From Amaranthus tricolor (Eukaryota > Streptophyta > Magnoliopsida > Caryophyllales > Amaranthaceae): DNA of 64,000 nucleotides. The translations under genes and the position numbers were made by a program. Shown here in pieces: positions 34,494 through 44,243 of this stretch. The stretch lies in assembly GCF_026212465.1 (NCBI RefSeq), contig NC_080057.1, forward strand, positions 10,595,263-10,659,262, read 5' to 3'. Within the stretch, counting starts at the first letter, position 1; each line of letters opens with the position of its first letter. The notes under the pieces are model-generated. The model was not told where the DNA came from. It saw only the letters and a program-made list of their open reading frames with translations, and searched no databases.

Positions 34494-35109
34494 CTAACCC
34501 TTATTTTTATCATAGATTTGACATTTGTTATTCTCAAATTTAACCATATATCCTTTTTTAATTAATTGGCCTACGCTTAATAAATTTTGTGCAAGTCCGG
34601 GAACATAAAAAACTTCATGAATTAATTTTGATGATCCATTTTTTGTTTTAACGACAATTGTTCCTTTTCCGGCGACATCTTCTTTTTTTACCGTCGCCAA
34701 GTGTGATGTGTGTTTTAACATTTTCGTCAAGAGTGACAAAATAATTTTTATTGCCGGTCATGTGGTTTGAACAACCACTATCAATATACCATATGTCACT
34801 TACTTTTTCTTGTGCATTTAATCCAGTGTAAAATATTTGCTCTCCGGAATTATTATTTTCGGAATAGTTTGCTTCTTTTTGTCGATACCAACAATCTTTT
34901 TCGAGGTGAGAGTGTTTTTTACACCTCTTACATTTGTACCGACAATCATTAGTATTGTGGTTAGTTTTCTTACATAATTTACAATAAAGGTCAGTTTGAT
35001 TATTTAATCGACTCCTTTGATTTTTGAAATTTCCTCTCCCCTTGCTACAATTAGTTGATGTTTGTCCTTTTTTTATAATTTTTACAATGACTATTTTTAT
35101 TTTCACCAT
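34494..35109 (-). pseudogene. Copia zinc-knuckle and protease part
   Basis: Frame 35109-34648 carries two Cys/His knuckle-like units (CKLCKKTNHNTNDC and CKRCKKHSHLEKDC) and the aspartic protease site IWYIDSGCSNHMTG. Near 34700 the frame shifts to 34739-34494 (LIHEVFYVPGLAQNLLSVGQ, the typical end of the copia protease). Both frames belong to one original polyprotein. Confidence 0.85.
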
Positions 35110-35797
35110 TAGAAAATTTTAATTTAGCTTGAAATGCTTGTTCTAGTGGTTCTTCGTTAAATCTTTTTAATCTATCTTCATGTGCAAGTAGTGATCCCAT
35201 TAATTCGGGCATACTTAATTGAGATAAATTTTTCTTGTTAACTTCTTCTATTGTTGTGGCAATAATGTTATATTTTTGTGAAAGACTCCTTAATATTTTT
35301 CGAATCACATTTTCATCTTCTATTTTACCACCATTTGATCTTATTGGATAAACTATATTAGTGACTCGGTCAAAAAATGAATGTATTGTTTCATTTTCTG
35401 CCATTAATAGATTATCAAATTCTCTCCATAGTGATTGGAGTTTAAAAAGAATTACCTCTTCGGAACCTCTGTATTTTGTCTCCAGGATCCTCCAAGCCTC
35501 CGTAGCTATTTTTGCAGACATGATCGTTGTAAGTATTGCCTCGTCGACTCCACGATATAATAGAGATAGGGCATAGTTATCCCTTATCCTATTTTGTTTA
35601 TATTGTTTTATTTTTGTTTCATCCCAAGATGACTCTTTAGTGTCATCTTTGGGTGGTTGCTCGTAACGTTCTTGTACTAATTCCCATAAATCTTGGGAGA
35701 TAAATATTGACCTCATTTGCATAGCCCATTGTTCATATTTTTCTCCCTTAAATGTGGGACCCCAATTAACTTGGGGGTAATTAGTGGTTGAGGTCAT
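35051..35797 (-). CDS. Copia gag (UBN2-type)
   Basis: A 248-codon frame starting MTSTTNYPQVNW, 87 bases inside the PBS. It contains the copia gag domain: KGEKYEQWAMQMRSIF, then AWRILETKYRG, LWREFDNLLMAENETIHSFF, NVIRKILRSLSQKYN and a C-terminal basic end. It overlaps the next frame by about 60 bases, where a frameshift separates it from the zinc knuckles. It could still be translated as a capsid-like protein lacking the knuckles. Confidence 0.85.
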   Translation of the reverse strand: MTSTTNYPQVNWGPTFKGEKYEQWAMQMRSIFISQDLWELVQERYEQPPKDDTKESSWDETKIKQYKQNRIRDNYALSLLYRGVDEAILTTIMSAKIATEAWRILETKYRGSEEVILFKLQSLWREFDNLLMAENETIHSFFDRVTNIVYPIRSNGGKIEDENVIRKILRSLSQKYNIIATTIEEVNKKNLSQLSMPELMGSLLAHEDRLKRFNEEPLEQAFQAKLKFSNGENKNSHCKNYKKRTNIN

Positions 35798-35915
35798 TTT
35801 TTATTTTGTGGTTAGAGGTTTATTTTATTGTGGAGTATGTTGGTTAATGTGTTTAGGTTGTTTGGAGGTCTTGGTTTTAATTAGCTCTTGATACCAAATA
35901 TAGGAAAATTTTAGA

Positions 35916-36180
35916 TGGTAAAATAGTGAATGGATTTATTTGGAGAGGAAGATGAGTGAATATGTAGAATGAATATTGTTCTTCATTGCACAAAAAATTG
36001 ATTACATCAATGGGTATTTATAGTGCAAGTTTACTAAAATATCTTAGATATTTTTAATTTTTTAATTACTTTTCTAGGATCTTCCATTATATTATCTTAG
36101 ATATTTTTATTTTTTAATTCTTTAGTTTAGATATTTTTATATTTAATTAAAATCCTAGATTTTTCTAGATTATTTTAACA
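35916..36180 (-). repeat. Copia 5' LTR
   Basis: Matches 31455-31719 with one difference that I can see (TTATC versus TTATT near 36097). Sequence homologous to an LTR end probably continues to about 35899, next to the PBS. Confidence 0.92.
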
Positions 36181-36530
36181 GAAACTTCCTGTAGCCCGCT
36201 CGACCGAGCGAGCACCTGTTTTGGTTGAGCGAAGTCTCTGTTGCTCCTAGAATGTTGATTTTGACTCTTCAAGTACTTAGGGATGTTTCATTATCATTTA
36301 TTCATAGTTTTAATGTACTTAATGTTACTTAGTGAGATCCCTCCTATAAATAGAGAGCTCTCATACACTCATAAAAATCATCGAACAAAACCCCTAAGCC
36401 AAACACAGCCTTTTGATTTTATCTCTTACTTAATTGTAATACTTCATTTGTAAGAGCGTTGATATACTATAAACAACACGATGGAAGACGTAGCCATCAT
36501 TGGGTGAACCTCCTTAAATCTTTGTGTCTC
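36181..36530 (+). mobile_element. Remnant of another LTR
   Basis: Contains CTCGACCGAGCGAGC, a TATA-like CCTATAAATAGAGAGC (36343-36358) and the motif GACGTAGCCATCATTGGGTG followed by AACCTCCTTAAATC (36489-36520), a sequence type common near the 3' end of plant copia LTRs. It is truncated at 36181 by the young copia element. Confidence 0.5.
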
Positions 36531-36651
36531 TTTGCAAGTTTTACATTGTCAAACATTTGTTTAGTTCATTGTTATTGTTATCGTTCATCAAAGTTCTTAG
36601 CATCGTATCGATTTTGACAACTATTTCAGTTCTGTCAATGATTTATTTTCA

Positions 36652-36654
<3 letters not shown>

Positions 36655-36721
<67 letters not shown>
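36655..36721. repeat. (TA)n microsatellite
   Basis: About 67 bp of pure TA. Confidence 0.95.
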
Positions 36722-36722
<1 letters not shown>

Positions 36723-37205
36723 TTTTAAATATGAGTGAGTCGGAACCCTGTAATAAACAATAACTGCTACATGTTTGTATTCATACTTGTGCTAATTAAT
36801 GAAATAGGGACTGGTAAATGTTTTTGGTTCTGTAGTAATTCACACTTTTTCAGTTTTTCAGTTTTTCTCATTTCCAAATCTCCTCATGTTGGCAAACTGT
36901 AACAATAATGATTCTTGAATAATTTTTGTGATTGCTTGTTTAGGGATGAAAGTGAAAGCTCCTTTTTAGTACTTTATATGCCTGAGCAATCCAATTTTTG
37001 TTGATGTTTTATTACAATTAATTAATTAATTACTTGTTTTTGAAAAATTAATGGTGCTCAAATTGGCAAATTTTATAAAAACTGGAGGATTGATCTGTAG
37101 TGGGTGTACGCACTCATAAATAGTATCTATATACTTAGATAAACTATAAGGGTACACTCATTGTTTGATTAATCTTGAACCCTTAAGTTATAGGGATGAC
37201 TAGGA

Positions 37206-37206
<1 letters not shown>
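36722..37206. other. AT-rich spacer, no gene seen
   Basis: No protein-like frame or terminal repeats were recognised. Confidence 0.45.

Positions 37207-37299
<93 letters not shown>
37207..37299. repeat. (TA)n microsatellite
   Basis: About 93 bp of TA repeat. Confidence 0.95.
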
Positions 37300-37301
<2 letters not shown>

Positions 37302-38306
37302 CACTCGCCCTGAGAGGGTTCAAGAGCAGTCAAATCTAAACTGAGTGTATATGGCGATTAATGCTAAGTCGACATCCCTGGAGAATCTGCTTGTGTGGAG
37401 CAACTTGGAACATCGTCTACCTGTAATTATCAAAGCAGATGCTAATATCCAAGGCTCACCATCACATTGTCGCACATCTTGAGCACTTTGTTAGCACATT
37501 GTAAGAGCATGTAGTCACAAATGTGCAGCATCTGTTGCGTCTACAAAAAAAAATTTCAAGTACAAATTAGGTTAAATATTAAATATATTAAAATAAAAAA
37601 AATGACTCAACATGACATGTAATTGCACCCCAGACAAAGTGTTGTTCAAAAGGAGTGGTCCCTTTACTTAATATCGTTAGCTGATGAATCGTCAGGTGAT
37701 ACCAGTACCACAATACAAAATGAGATAGTCATTGTGGTACTCCATCGGTTCATCAATCTCCTTCATGGGAACTACGTAATCTTCACATCCCTCCCACCCC
37801 TCGATGGATTCCCGATGATACGCATCCCAGTTCATGGTAGCCTTTCCCCTACGATCCAAATCATGTCTCTGGTAGGTTAAGCATCGTTTGGCGCAAACCA
37901 TAATGCCGCATGACCTGTTCAAGGTAGTGTTATTCAACCACGTCAAAGAAAATCATAGGCGTTCGTACATGCCACTCATCATCGTTACCCTTTTCTACGA
38001 GATATGGATCTCATATCTAAGACATAAAACAATTAAATAATTACATTGTGGAACGAAATAAATAATTGTGAATTGAAAAGCAATCAAAGTATCTGCTCAC
38101 TAATCATGCAATCAAGTAAATTGCATAAGGGATGTACAACTCTTGAGGTTTGAGAAGTGTTAATCAAGGCACGATCCATCTCGATCCATATGGCTCGTGC
38201 TCTAGAGAATCCACCGGCTCAACACAGAAAAGGATAGGTTGTCCGTCATTTCCTTTGCGTCGTCGAGTTAGGGTAGTAGGAACGCAAAAAGTAAGGTTCT
38301 GAATAC

Positions 38307-39730
38307 TGATAACCAGCTTCTAGCACGTCGTTAATACTAAAAACTAGTTATACAAACAATATTTATAATCACCTTGATTCTACTACAACGAGTGTAATGG
38401 TAAGTCGGGGGTCGAACCACAAGGACAAGGGATGCTAGACTAAAGACTTGGTGTGGGAAGGTTATATGGAAGGTTGATTGGTGGGTGAACTTAACTAATA
38501 ACAAGAATAAAAAGGAAAACTCAACAATGAAAGACAAGCGGGGAGTAGACTACGTCCACCCTAGGATGGTCTATTGGAAATAAAGATAAGCTAGGTCAAA
38601 GGAGTTCGAACGATAATCAATCAAGACACTCTGATATCGAGAGGAAGTTGGTGACTCTATAAGCCACACGAACGACCTATAATCGCCCTATGTCTCTCTA
38701 GGAGTGGCAGGACAAGACTCGAATTGAATATCTATCAACAATCATCATCAACCTCAACCCTAATCCTAAACATTAAAGACAAGACCAAACCTAGGGTTTC
38801 TCTAACCTAAAACCCCTAAAGAAACTACTCTAACATACTAGAGATAAACGCAATAAACAAGAAAAGCATTAAAGGAATTGAAGAACATGAAAGCATTAAA
38901 TCTAAACTAAGAAAGTATTAAATGAAAGCATTAAAGGAAAGTAATAGAAGAAAGCAATAGAGGAAAGTAATAAAGACATCAAAGCATTAAAGAAATAAAC
39001 TTACATAAATGAAGTGACATGAAAGTAGATGAAGGCATAAATGAAGAACAATAAATCTACACTAGGGCAAAAAGTAAAGAAAAGCAATAAAAGAATGATG
39101 TTCTAGAGTGAGGCACAAAGGCACCCATACTAGGCATCCCCCTTTTTTACAGAAATGAGGGGTATTTATAAGCTGAGGAACAAAAGGGGTAAAATTCCCT
39201 AAAAGCCCTCGGAGTTTGGTTTGCGAAGAAAAGAAATCGCGCAGTCTGGGGGGTCCATTCGACCGAATTAAAGGACCATTCGCCCGAATGGGCACCCATT
39301 CGACCGAATAGGGATCCATTCAGGGTTTCCAGCAAGTCTGAGCACGTTTCCTTGGAGTTTTAGGTCCATTCGCCCGAATCTAGCTCCATTCGACCGAATG
39401 GTATTTGGATTCGGTCGAATCCTTGTTCTCCTTGGCCCATTTTCGTCTTTTGAAGCTTTCGATGCCTTCCGGACTTTGCGGGGACCTTGAGGAAGACTTA
39501 GAATGCTTGGGAAAGCTTCGGTACGCGTGTTTAATCTTCGATCAAAGTATCTAAGTCTCGTACACAACGTAAAATACCTTGAAATCTCCGAAAATACCTG
39601 AAGTTACCTCAAAACACCATGGAGACAAGAACTAGGTAAAATCATGCGTAAAGTGTGTGAAAACCATTCTAAAATGCGAGACTTGACACTAAAATGAGGA
39701 GATAAGTGTGCTCTATAAATGAGCACATCA
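38307..39730 (-). mobile_element. Solo-LTR-like element, copy 2 (TSD AATAC)
   Basis: 1424 bp, starts TGATAACCAG, ends GAGCACATCA, with AATAC at 38302-38306 and 39731-39735. It aligns with 2879-4327 along its length; both share ACGACCTATAATCGCCCTAT and CTCTCTAGGAGT-type blocks. The minus strand has CTTATAAATACCCC (about 39173-39160). Upstream of it, at 39250-39425, lie at least six CATTCG(A/C)CCGAAT palindrome-like units. A family-wide 3' end reads on the minus strand AACTAGTTTTTAGTATTAAC. It interrupts the PMD remnant. Confidence 0.88.
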
Positions 39731-40047
39731 AATACCTGTAGAATGACCAGTGGACACACAAAGTCATTGGATGCTTTCCCTTTCTTGATCGAAGCAGCTC
39801 GATATAAATGTTTGTATTGGAAAGTAAGTGCGGCATATGTGATATCATTCCAGTCTCGGTAAAGGAGCTCTAAAAAAATTTCTTTGCATCTCGTTTCCGA
39901 AAATGTCAACAAACAAATAGCTCGAAATAAGTAACCAACAATAAATGTGCACATAACACTCCAAAACTGCATCATCAGCATTAGGTGTTGGTGAATGAAC
40001 AAAGGTGTGAAGTAACCACATCTAATTCACCAAAGACCCAGGTATTT

Positions 40048-40207
40048 TTCTCGTGTAACTACGTCTCCTTATCTTTCTCGAGTCGGGGAATCCTTTTGTC
40101 GCGCTCTCCTTTATGGGTATGAGTTGCCGCCGTCCTTCCCTCCCCAGACCCTGTCCATAGTTTTTCTATGAGCGGGATACACTAGGTAGGATGATGATGA
40201 TGATGAT
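40048..40207. mobile_element. SINE-like retroposon with 11 bp target duplication
   Basis: A 160 bp insert between two GACCCAGGTAT copies (40037-40047 and 40208-40218). One end is a (GAT)n run, the other a short TTTT/AAAA. The interior holds GAGTTGCCGCCGTCC and ACTATGGACAGGGTCTGGGG (minus strand). A variable-length duplication plus a simple tail fits a SINE. A clear pol III box A/B pair was not established. Confidence 0.7.
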
Positions 40208-40784
40208 GACCCAGGTATCGCTTCGTCAAGTGGTAGTACCCAAACATCCTCTGTATCTGCTCTCTAGTGTGGCTTGGACTAGGATCGATGACTGCCCTTC
40301 CACTCACCGGTAAATCCGTGAGTATAGCAACATAAAGTTGTGTGATGGTTGCATCAAGTAGGTCGGTCCATATAAAATGCTAATGATGGGAATGTTGTGA
40401 AAATAACGCTAAAGAGTTTATAGGACCAAGGTTCTCTATCCTGTTTGTTCAATTTTCATTATGATCGATTTTCAAAAATCAACTAACTTAACGACTTTAA
40501 TAAATAATACATACTTTGCTAATTCATTATACTTTGCTAATAATAAGCTAACATAATTTGACAACTAATTAATTATTTTGACAACTAATTTAATAATCAA
40601 CATATTTTGCAAATTTAATAACTAATACATACCGAAACATAACTAAAAAGAATACTATAAAATAACTAATGATAATAATCAACTAATAATAACAATCAAC
40701 ATATCCCAAGTAATTGACAGTTTCAATAATTTCAGTATATCACAAGTAATCAACAATATCAACAATGATAATAATATACACCAA

Positions 40785-40798
40785 AATAATAATAATAA

Positions 40799-40877
<79 letters not shown>

Positions 40878-40895
40878 AATAATAATAATAATAGT
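40785..40895. repeat. (TAA)n/(AAC)n compound microsatellite
   Basis: Runs of TAA, then AAC (40842-40875), then TAA again. Confidence 0.95.
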
Positions 40896-41673
40896 AATAA
40901 TGAAAATTTCAATAAAACTCAATACTGTTAAATTCAATAATATTCAATAAACATGTAATATAATTATAATGAAAAATTCAATAATTACCTCAACTAAGCC
41001 AAATATAGATATTAATATTAACAATAAAGCAAAGAGTGAATAATTATATGCCCTGCACAAAAAAAAAATCATATTATTAAAAAATTTAAAATCCTAAATC
41101 ATCAACTTTAAACAAAAAGTTGAATAATACATTACCTTTAACCGCGAAATTGAACATAAAATACTAAAAATGGGTAACAATTTGAACAATAAAGAAGAAA
41201 ATAGAAAAGGAATAGGAAGATATTATAGGCAATTAGATTGTTTAATGGGCGAAAATGGCTTAGAAATTTCATTAATGGAAGGAAAAGGATAAGTGAAATG
41301 AGGATGATTTCAAAGAAGAAGATAAATGTAGAATTTAGGACATAGAAATTGTTGTCCAAGACAATATTTTCACTTAAAAAGGAAAAACGTTTCTAAAACC
41401 CAATGTATAGGCTTATTTAATGGGCCCCATATTGATGCCTGAGTCAATATTTTTTCCTTAATGTTTAATTTGAGAATTATTTTTATCCGTAACTTAGTTT
41501 AAGATTTTTTTAAAATAAAAAAAGCTTATTTTATTTCAGTTTTCCAAAAATACTAGAATAGGCCAACTAGGATTTGTTTCCTCTTTTCCCCATCTTCTAG
41601 CTTCACCAAAAAATAATACCTCCTTCCTCTTTCATGTGTCCAAACCTAAGTTAAGAAGATCTTTAAATGAATC
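40896..41673. other. Spacer and upstream region of the plastid protein gene
   Basis: AT-rich, no transposon ends recognised. The last about 150 bp (41520-41673), pyrimidine-rich before the start codon, should hold the 5' UTR and core promoter of the gene at 41674. Confidence 0.4.
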
Positions 41674-42453
41674 ATGGCTATTTCTACAACATCATCTCTA
41701 TTTTCTCTATCAACACCTCTCGTTCACAGTACAAACATCTTATTTTCCTCCCAAAAGTCTAGAACTGTCTTCAATCAGTATCATTATCATACCAACAACA
41801 TATCATCATATCAACCACTCATTTCAATTCTCAACTTATCCAAACTAAAACCCATTGATTTTCACCGTAACCCATCTCAAAAATACAATCTTTATACTAA
41901 AAATCGCAGAAATTTGAGGATTTCAGCTACTTCTTCTGAAGATGCTGCTGTAATTCCATCTGAAACTGCCCAGCAAATTGTGGATAGTGCTGCGACTTCT
42001 GGAAATGATATCACTTCTACTGTCATTTCAGTCCTTTTGTTCATTGCTTTTGTTGCCCTTTCTGTTCTCACTATTGGGGTAACTTCATTTCTTGCTAAAT
42101 TCAGTAATTATTATTCAAACAACATTTCATTGCCCGGATGCCACTGAATAACTAGGGTTTGGCCTTCCGTCGTACACAATCTTGTTAGTTATTAACAAAC
42201 ATTTTCCGATTGACCCTTATAGAAAAGATTCTATAATACAGTCTATATTAAACTATTTTTTAATGATGTTTTGTTGTAATGGTGTGAACAGGTTGTATAC
42301 ATTGCAGTGACAGATTTTCTGCAAAAAAGAGAGAAAGAGAAGTTTGAGAAAGAAGAAGAAGCTAAAAAGAAGAAAAGTGGGAAGAAGGTTAAAGTAAGAT
42401 CTAGATCAGGTCCTAGAGGTTTTGGTCAGAAGGTTGTAGAAGAAGATGATTAG
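41674..42453 (+). CDS. Small plastid-targeted single-pass membrane protein (two exons)
   Basis: Exon 1 is 41674-42078 and exon 2 is 42292-42453, giving 188 residues. The intron is GTAACT...AACAG and joins in frame (LTIG|VVYIAV). The first about 85 residues are Ser/Thr/Asn-rich and nearly free of acidic residues (MAISTTSSLFSLSTP), a chloroplast transit peptide by composition. The processing region may be near RRNLRISATS. After an Ala/Ser/Thr segment there is one transmembrane span (STVISVLLFIAFVALSVLTI). A Lys/Glu-rich, probably stroma-facing tail ends SGPRGFGQKVVEEDD. I think it is a conserved plant plastid protein but know no function for it. Both splice sites and the stop are intact, and it lies between transposon blocks. 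Confidence 0.85.
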
Positions 42454-42834
42454 AAAAAATTTTGGGAATTTGAAGTATTGTTCATTGCTAGTCAATTACT
42501 GTTCTCAAAACTTGGTAAATTAGTGGGTTTCTTTAAAAAATTGATTCCCCCAAATGTTCATGATCTGATGATTAGAACAGTAAATTCTTTTGGCAGACTA
42601 GATCTGAAGATTGATCTTACAATTACATGGGTAATACTTAAATATTGTTTATCTTTGTTGAGCTGAACAGATATTGTTGACCTGAGAGGCTGAGACTCAC
42701 TCAATCTAATCTAATTGCATTTCCATTTTCTACCCACTTGGTTGATGCAACAGGATAAAAGAATTTCGATTTTTGATATCCTTTGTTAAGTAGCTCCAAG
42801 TATAAATGAAGGATCTATACCGAGCTTGACATTA

Positions 42835-42923
42835 CAATCCGTTCCATAGTACTTGCTATTGATAGTGACATTTTTCCACATAACATGTCATATTCAATAA
42901 CAAGTATTATGAAATGAACGAAG
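42835..42923. mobile_element. Short Stowaway-like MITE, copy 2
   Basis: 89 bp palindrome flanked by TA. It shares TACTTGCTATTGATAGTGAC and the central CCACATAACATGTCA-type loop with 6452-6538. It lies about 380 bp downstream of the plastid gene stop. Confidence 0.65.
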
Positions 42924-42970
42924 TATATGGATATAAATATTTGTGTTAGTACTAACAGTAATTAATTAAA

Positions 42971-43256
42971 TCTACTAAAAATTGATATTAGTAATTCAAT
43001 ATTTTATCCATCTCTAGTGAATACACTTTTGGATTATTTTTTAATAATCTAACATTTGTCCTTAATTTGCTATCAGTATAGTCTTTTATTTTATAAGAAT
43101 TCAACCTTTGTCCTTAATTTGCTATCAGCATGCCCTATTGATATGCTGACAGCAAACTAAAAGTGACGGTTAGTTTATTAAAAAATAATTCAAAGTTAAA
43201 ATTATTCACTGTAAATGAATAAAAGGTTGAATTATTAATATTAATTTTTTAATGGA
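42971..43256. mobile_element. Foldback MITE
   Basis: The left arm contains ATTGATATTAGTAATTCAAT, then GGATTATTTTTTAATAATCT. The right arm is the inverted version (AGTTTATTAAAAAATAATTC ... TTGAATTATTAATATTAA). Two direct copies of TTTGTCCTTAATTTGCTATC lie in the left half. No coding capacity. Borders are approximate. Confidence 0.65.
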
Positions 43257-44243
43257 TTCAAGCAATCAATTGCTTGGGTTGATAAATCAGTCTTCACAAT
43301 CCATAGATGGGAGATGGGGGCACAAACATTAGGCAGACACCCAACGCACAATGCAGAAAGTCGTTTTAGCTGATGGCATTGAAGATCATTTGTTCATAAA
43401 TTGAAACTGTAAGCTTCAGTATATGACAAATGAATCAAACTAACAGCAGTTTGCTCAAATGCGAATCATGTAGCGCATTCCAAAATGGCACACTACAAGT
43501 TTGTGCTAAGTGGTGTTGGAGTATTATTTTCAAAGAGACAGTGATTGCAACCTCTTTTCACAATGGAAACTGAAATATTTTGTTCCTTGAGATCATTTCT
43601 TCACAGTAAAACACAAAAAATCCGCGTTTACTATAGCTCAAAAATTGAAGTGAGAATTTATGTACTTGATAAAACAAATTAAAATGGACATAGAGAGCAT
43701 AATATAATACTCTACTTAAGATAATAACAGAAGAGGTAGATGAACAAGATTGTAGTTTTTCCTTCTTTCTTTTCTTAATTTTCTGGGAAATAGATAAAAA
43801 CATGAATCCAAAGATACCATACAAAAGAAAATCCGAGCTTCCTAGGACATCAACAGATCTCGACATGATCAAATTTGTACAGTCACGAAACGATTTTCAC
43901 TAGAGAAAAAGCCTACCCTTCACCATCATATCCTTTTTACAGCCCTGTATGCTCATACAAGTATTTTCTAATAAAAAAACTCTGCAGGAGCACAAACATT
44001 ATATATATTCCACATCTGCAGCATAGCTCTTTTCATTCTATGTATAGCCTTAAAACTACAAAATGTACAATTTTCCCAAGTACAAAAGCAACAACCTTTT
44101 ATTCCTGGGCTCCCTAACCTAGTCCTTCTCGAAAGGACTGGCGGAGCAATAACTCTAGATCTTAAACGAAAATTTAAAAAGCTGGAAAATGATGAAGCGT
44201 ACTGGCTTCTGTCAGCTGTACAAACTCTGATTTCCTATCCCAC

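Larger units (their letters stand above)
31455..36180 (-). mobile_element. Young Ty1-copia element, full length but recombinant
   Basis: LTRs at 31455-31719 and 35916-36180 (265 bp each) differ at one position that I can see. Minus-strand order: LTR, PBS TGGTATCAAGAGC (35896-35884), gag, protease, integrase, RT, RNase H, polypurine ATTAGGGGGAG (31730-31720), LTR. Sixteen to nineteen bases between 35916 and the PBS are not found at the other LTR, so the left LTR may be truncated. Flanks ATGGA and GAAAC are not a target duplication. Gag-integrase is frameshifted, but RT-RNase H is open. Confidence 0.93.
37623..40440 (-). pseudogene. Plant-mobile-domain (PMD/MAIN-like) transposon gene, decayed and twice interrupted
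   Basis: Minus-strand pieces follow the PMD order. The region 40370-40208 reads ATITQLYVAILTDLPVSGRAV then MFGYYHLTKRYLG. It resumes after a 160 bp insert as TWVFGELDVV. The region 39985-39740 holds LFRAICLLTFSE and DWNDITYAALTFQYKHLYRA, with the W-x-x-(A/S)-A-L-x-x-LYR type motif. After the solo-LTR-like insertion it continues (38300-38120) with EPVDSLEHEPYGSRW. The end (37946-37692) reads QVMRHYGLRQ-like then DLDRRGKATMNW. Many stops and frameshifts occur. PMD proteins occur in Mutator-like and gypsy-like elements and in host MAIN genes. Here decay and context favour a transposon. Confidence 0.7.

Noticed and set aside
40679..40950. Leu/Ile/Val/Thr homopolymer frames
   Set aside because: Products of a (TAA)n/(AAC)n microsatellite.
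41138..41359. Minus-strand 73-residue hydrophobic ORF upstream of the plastid gene
   Set aside because: AT-rich Phe/Leu/Ile composition, no domain, and better explained as non-coding sequence.
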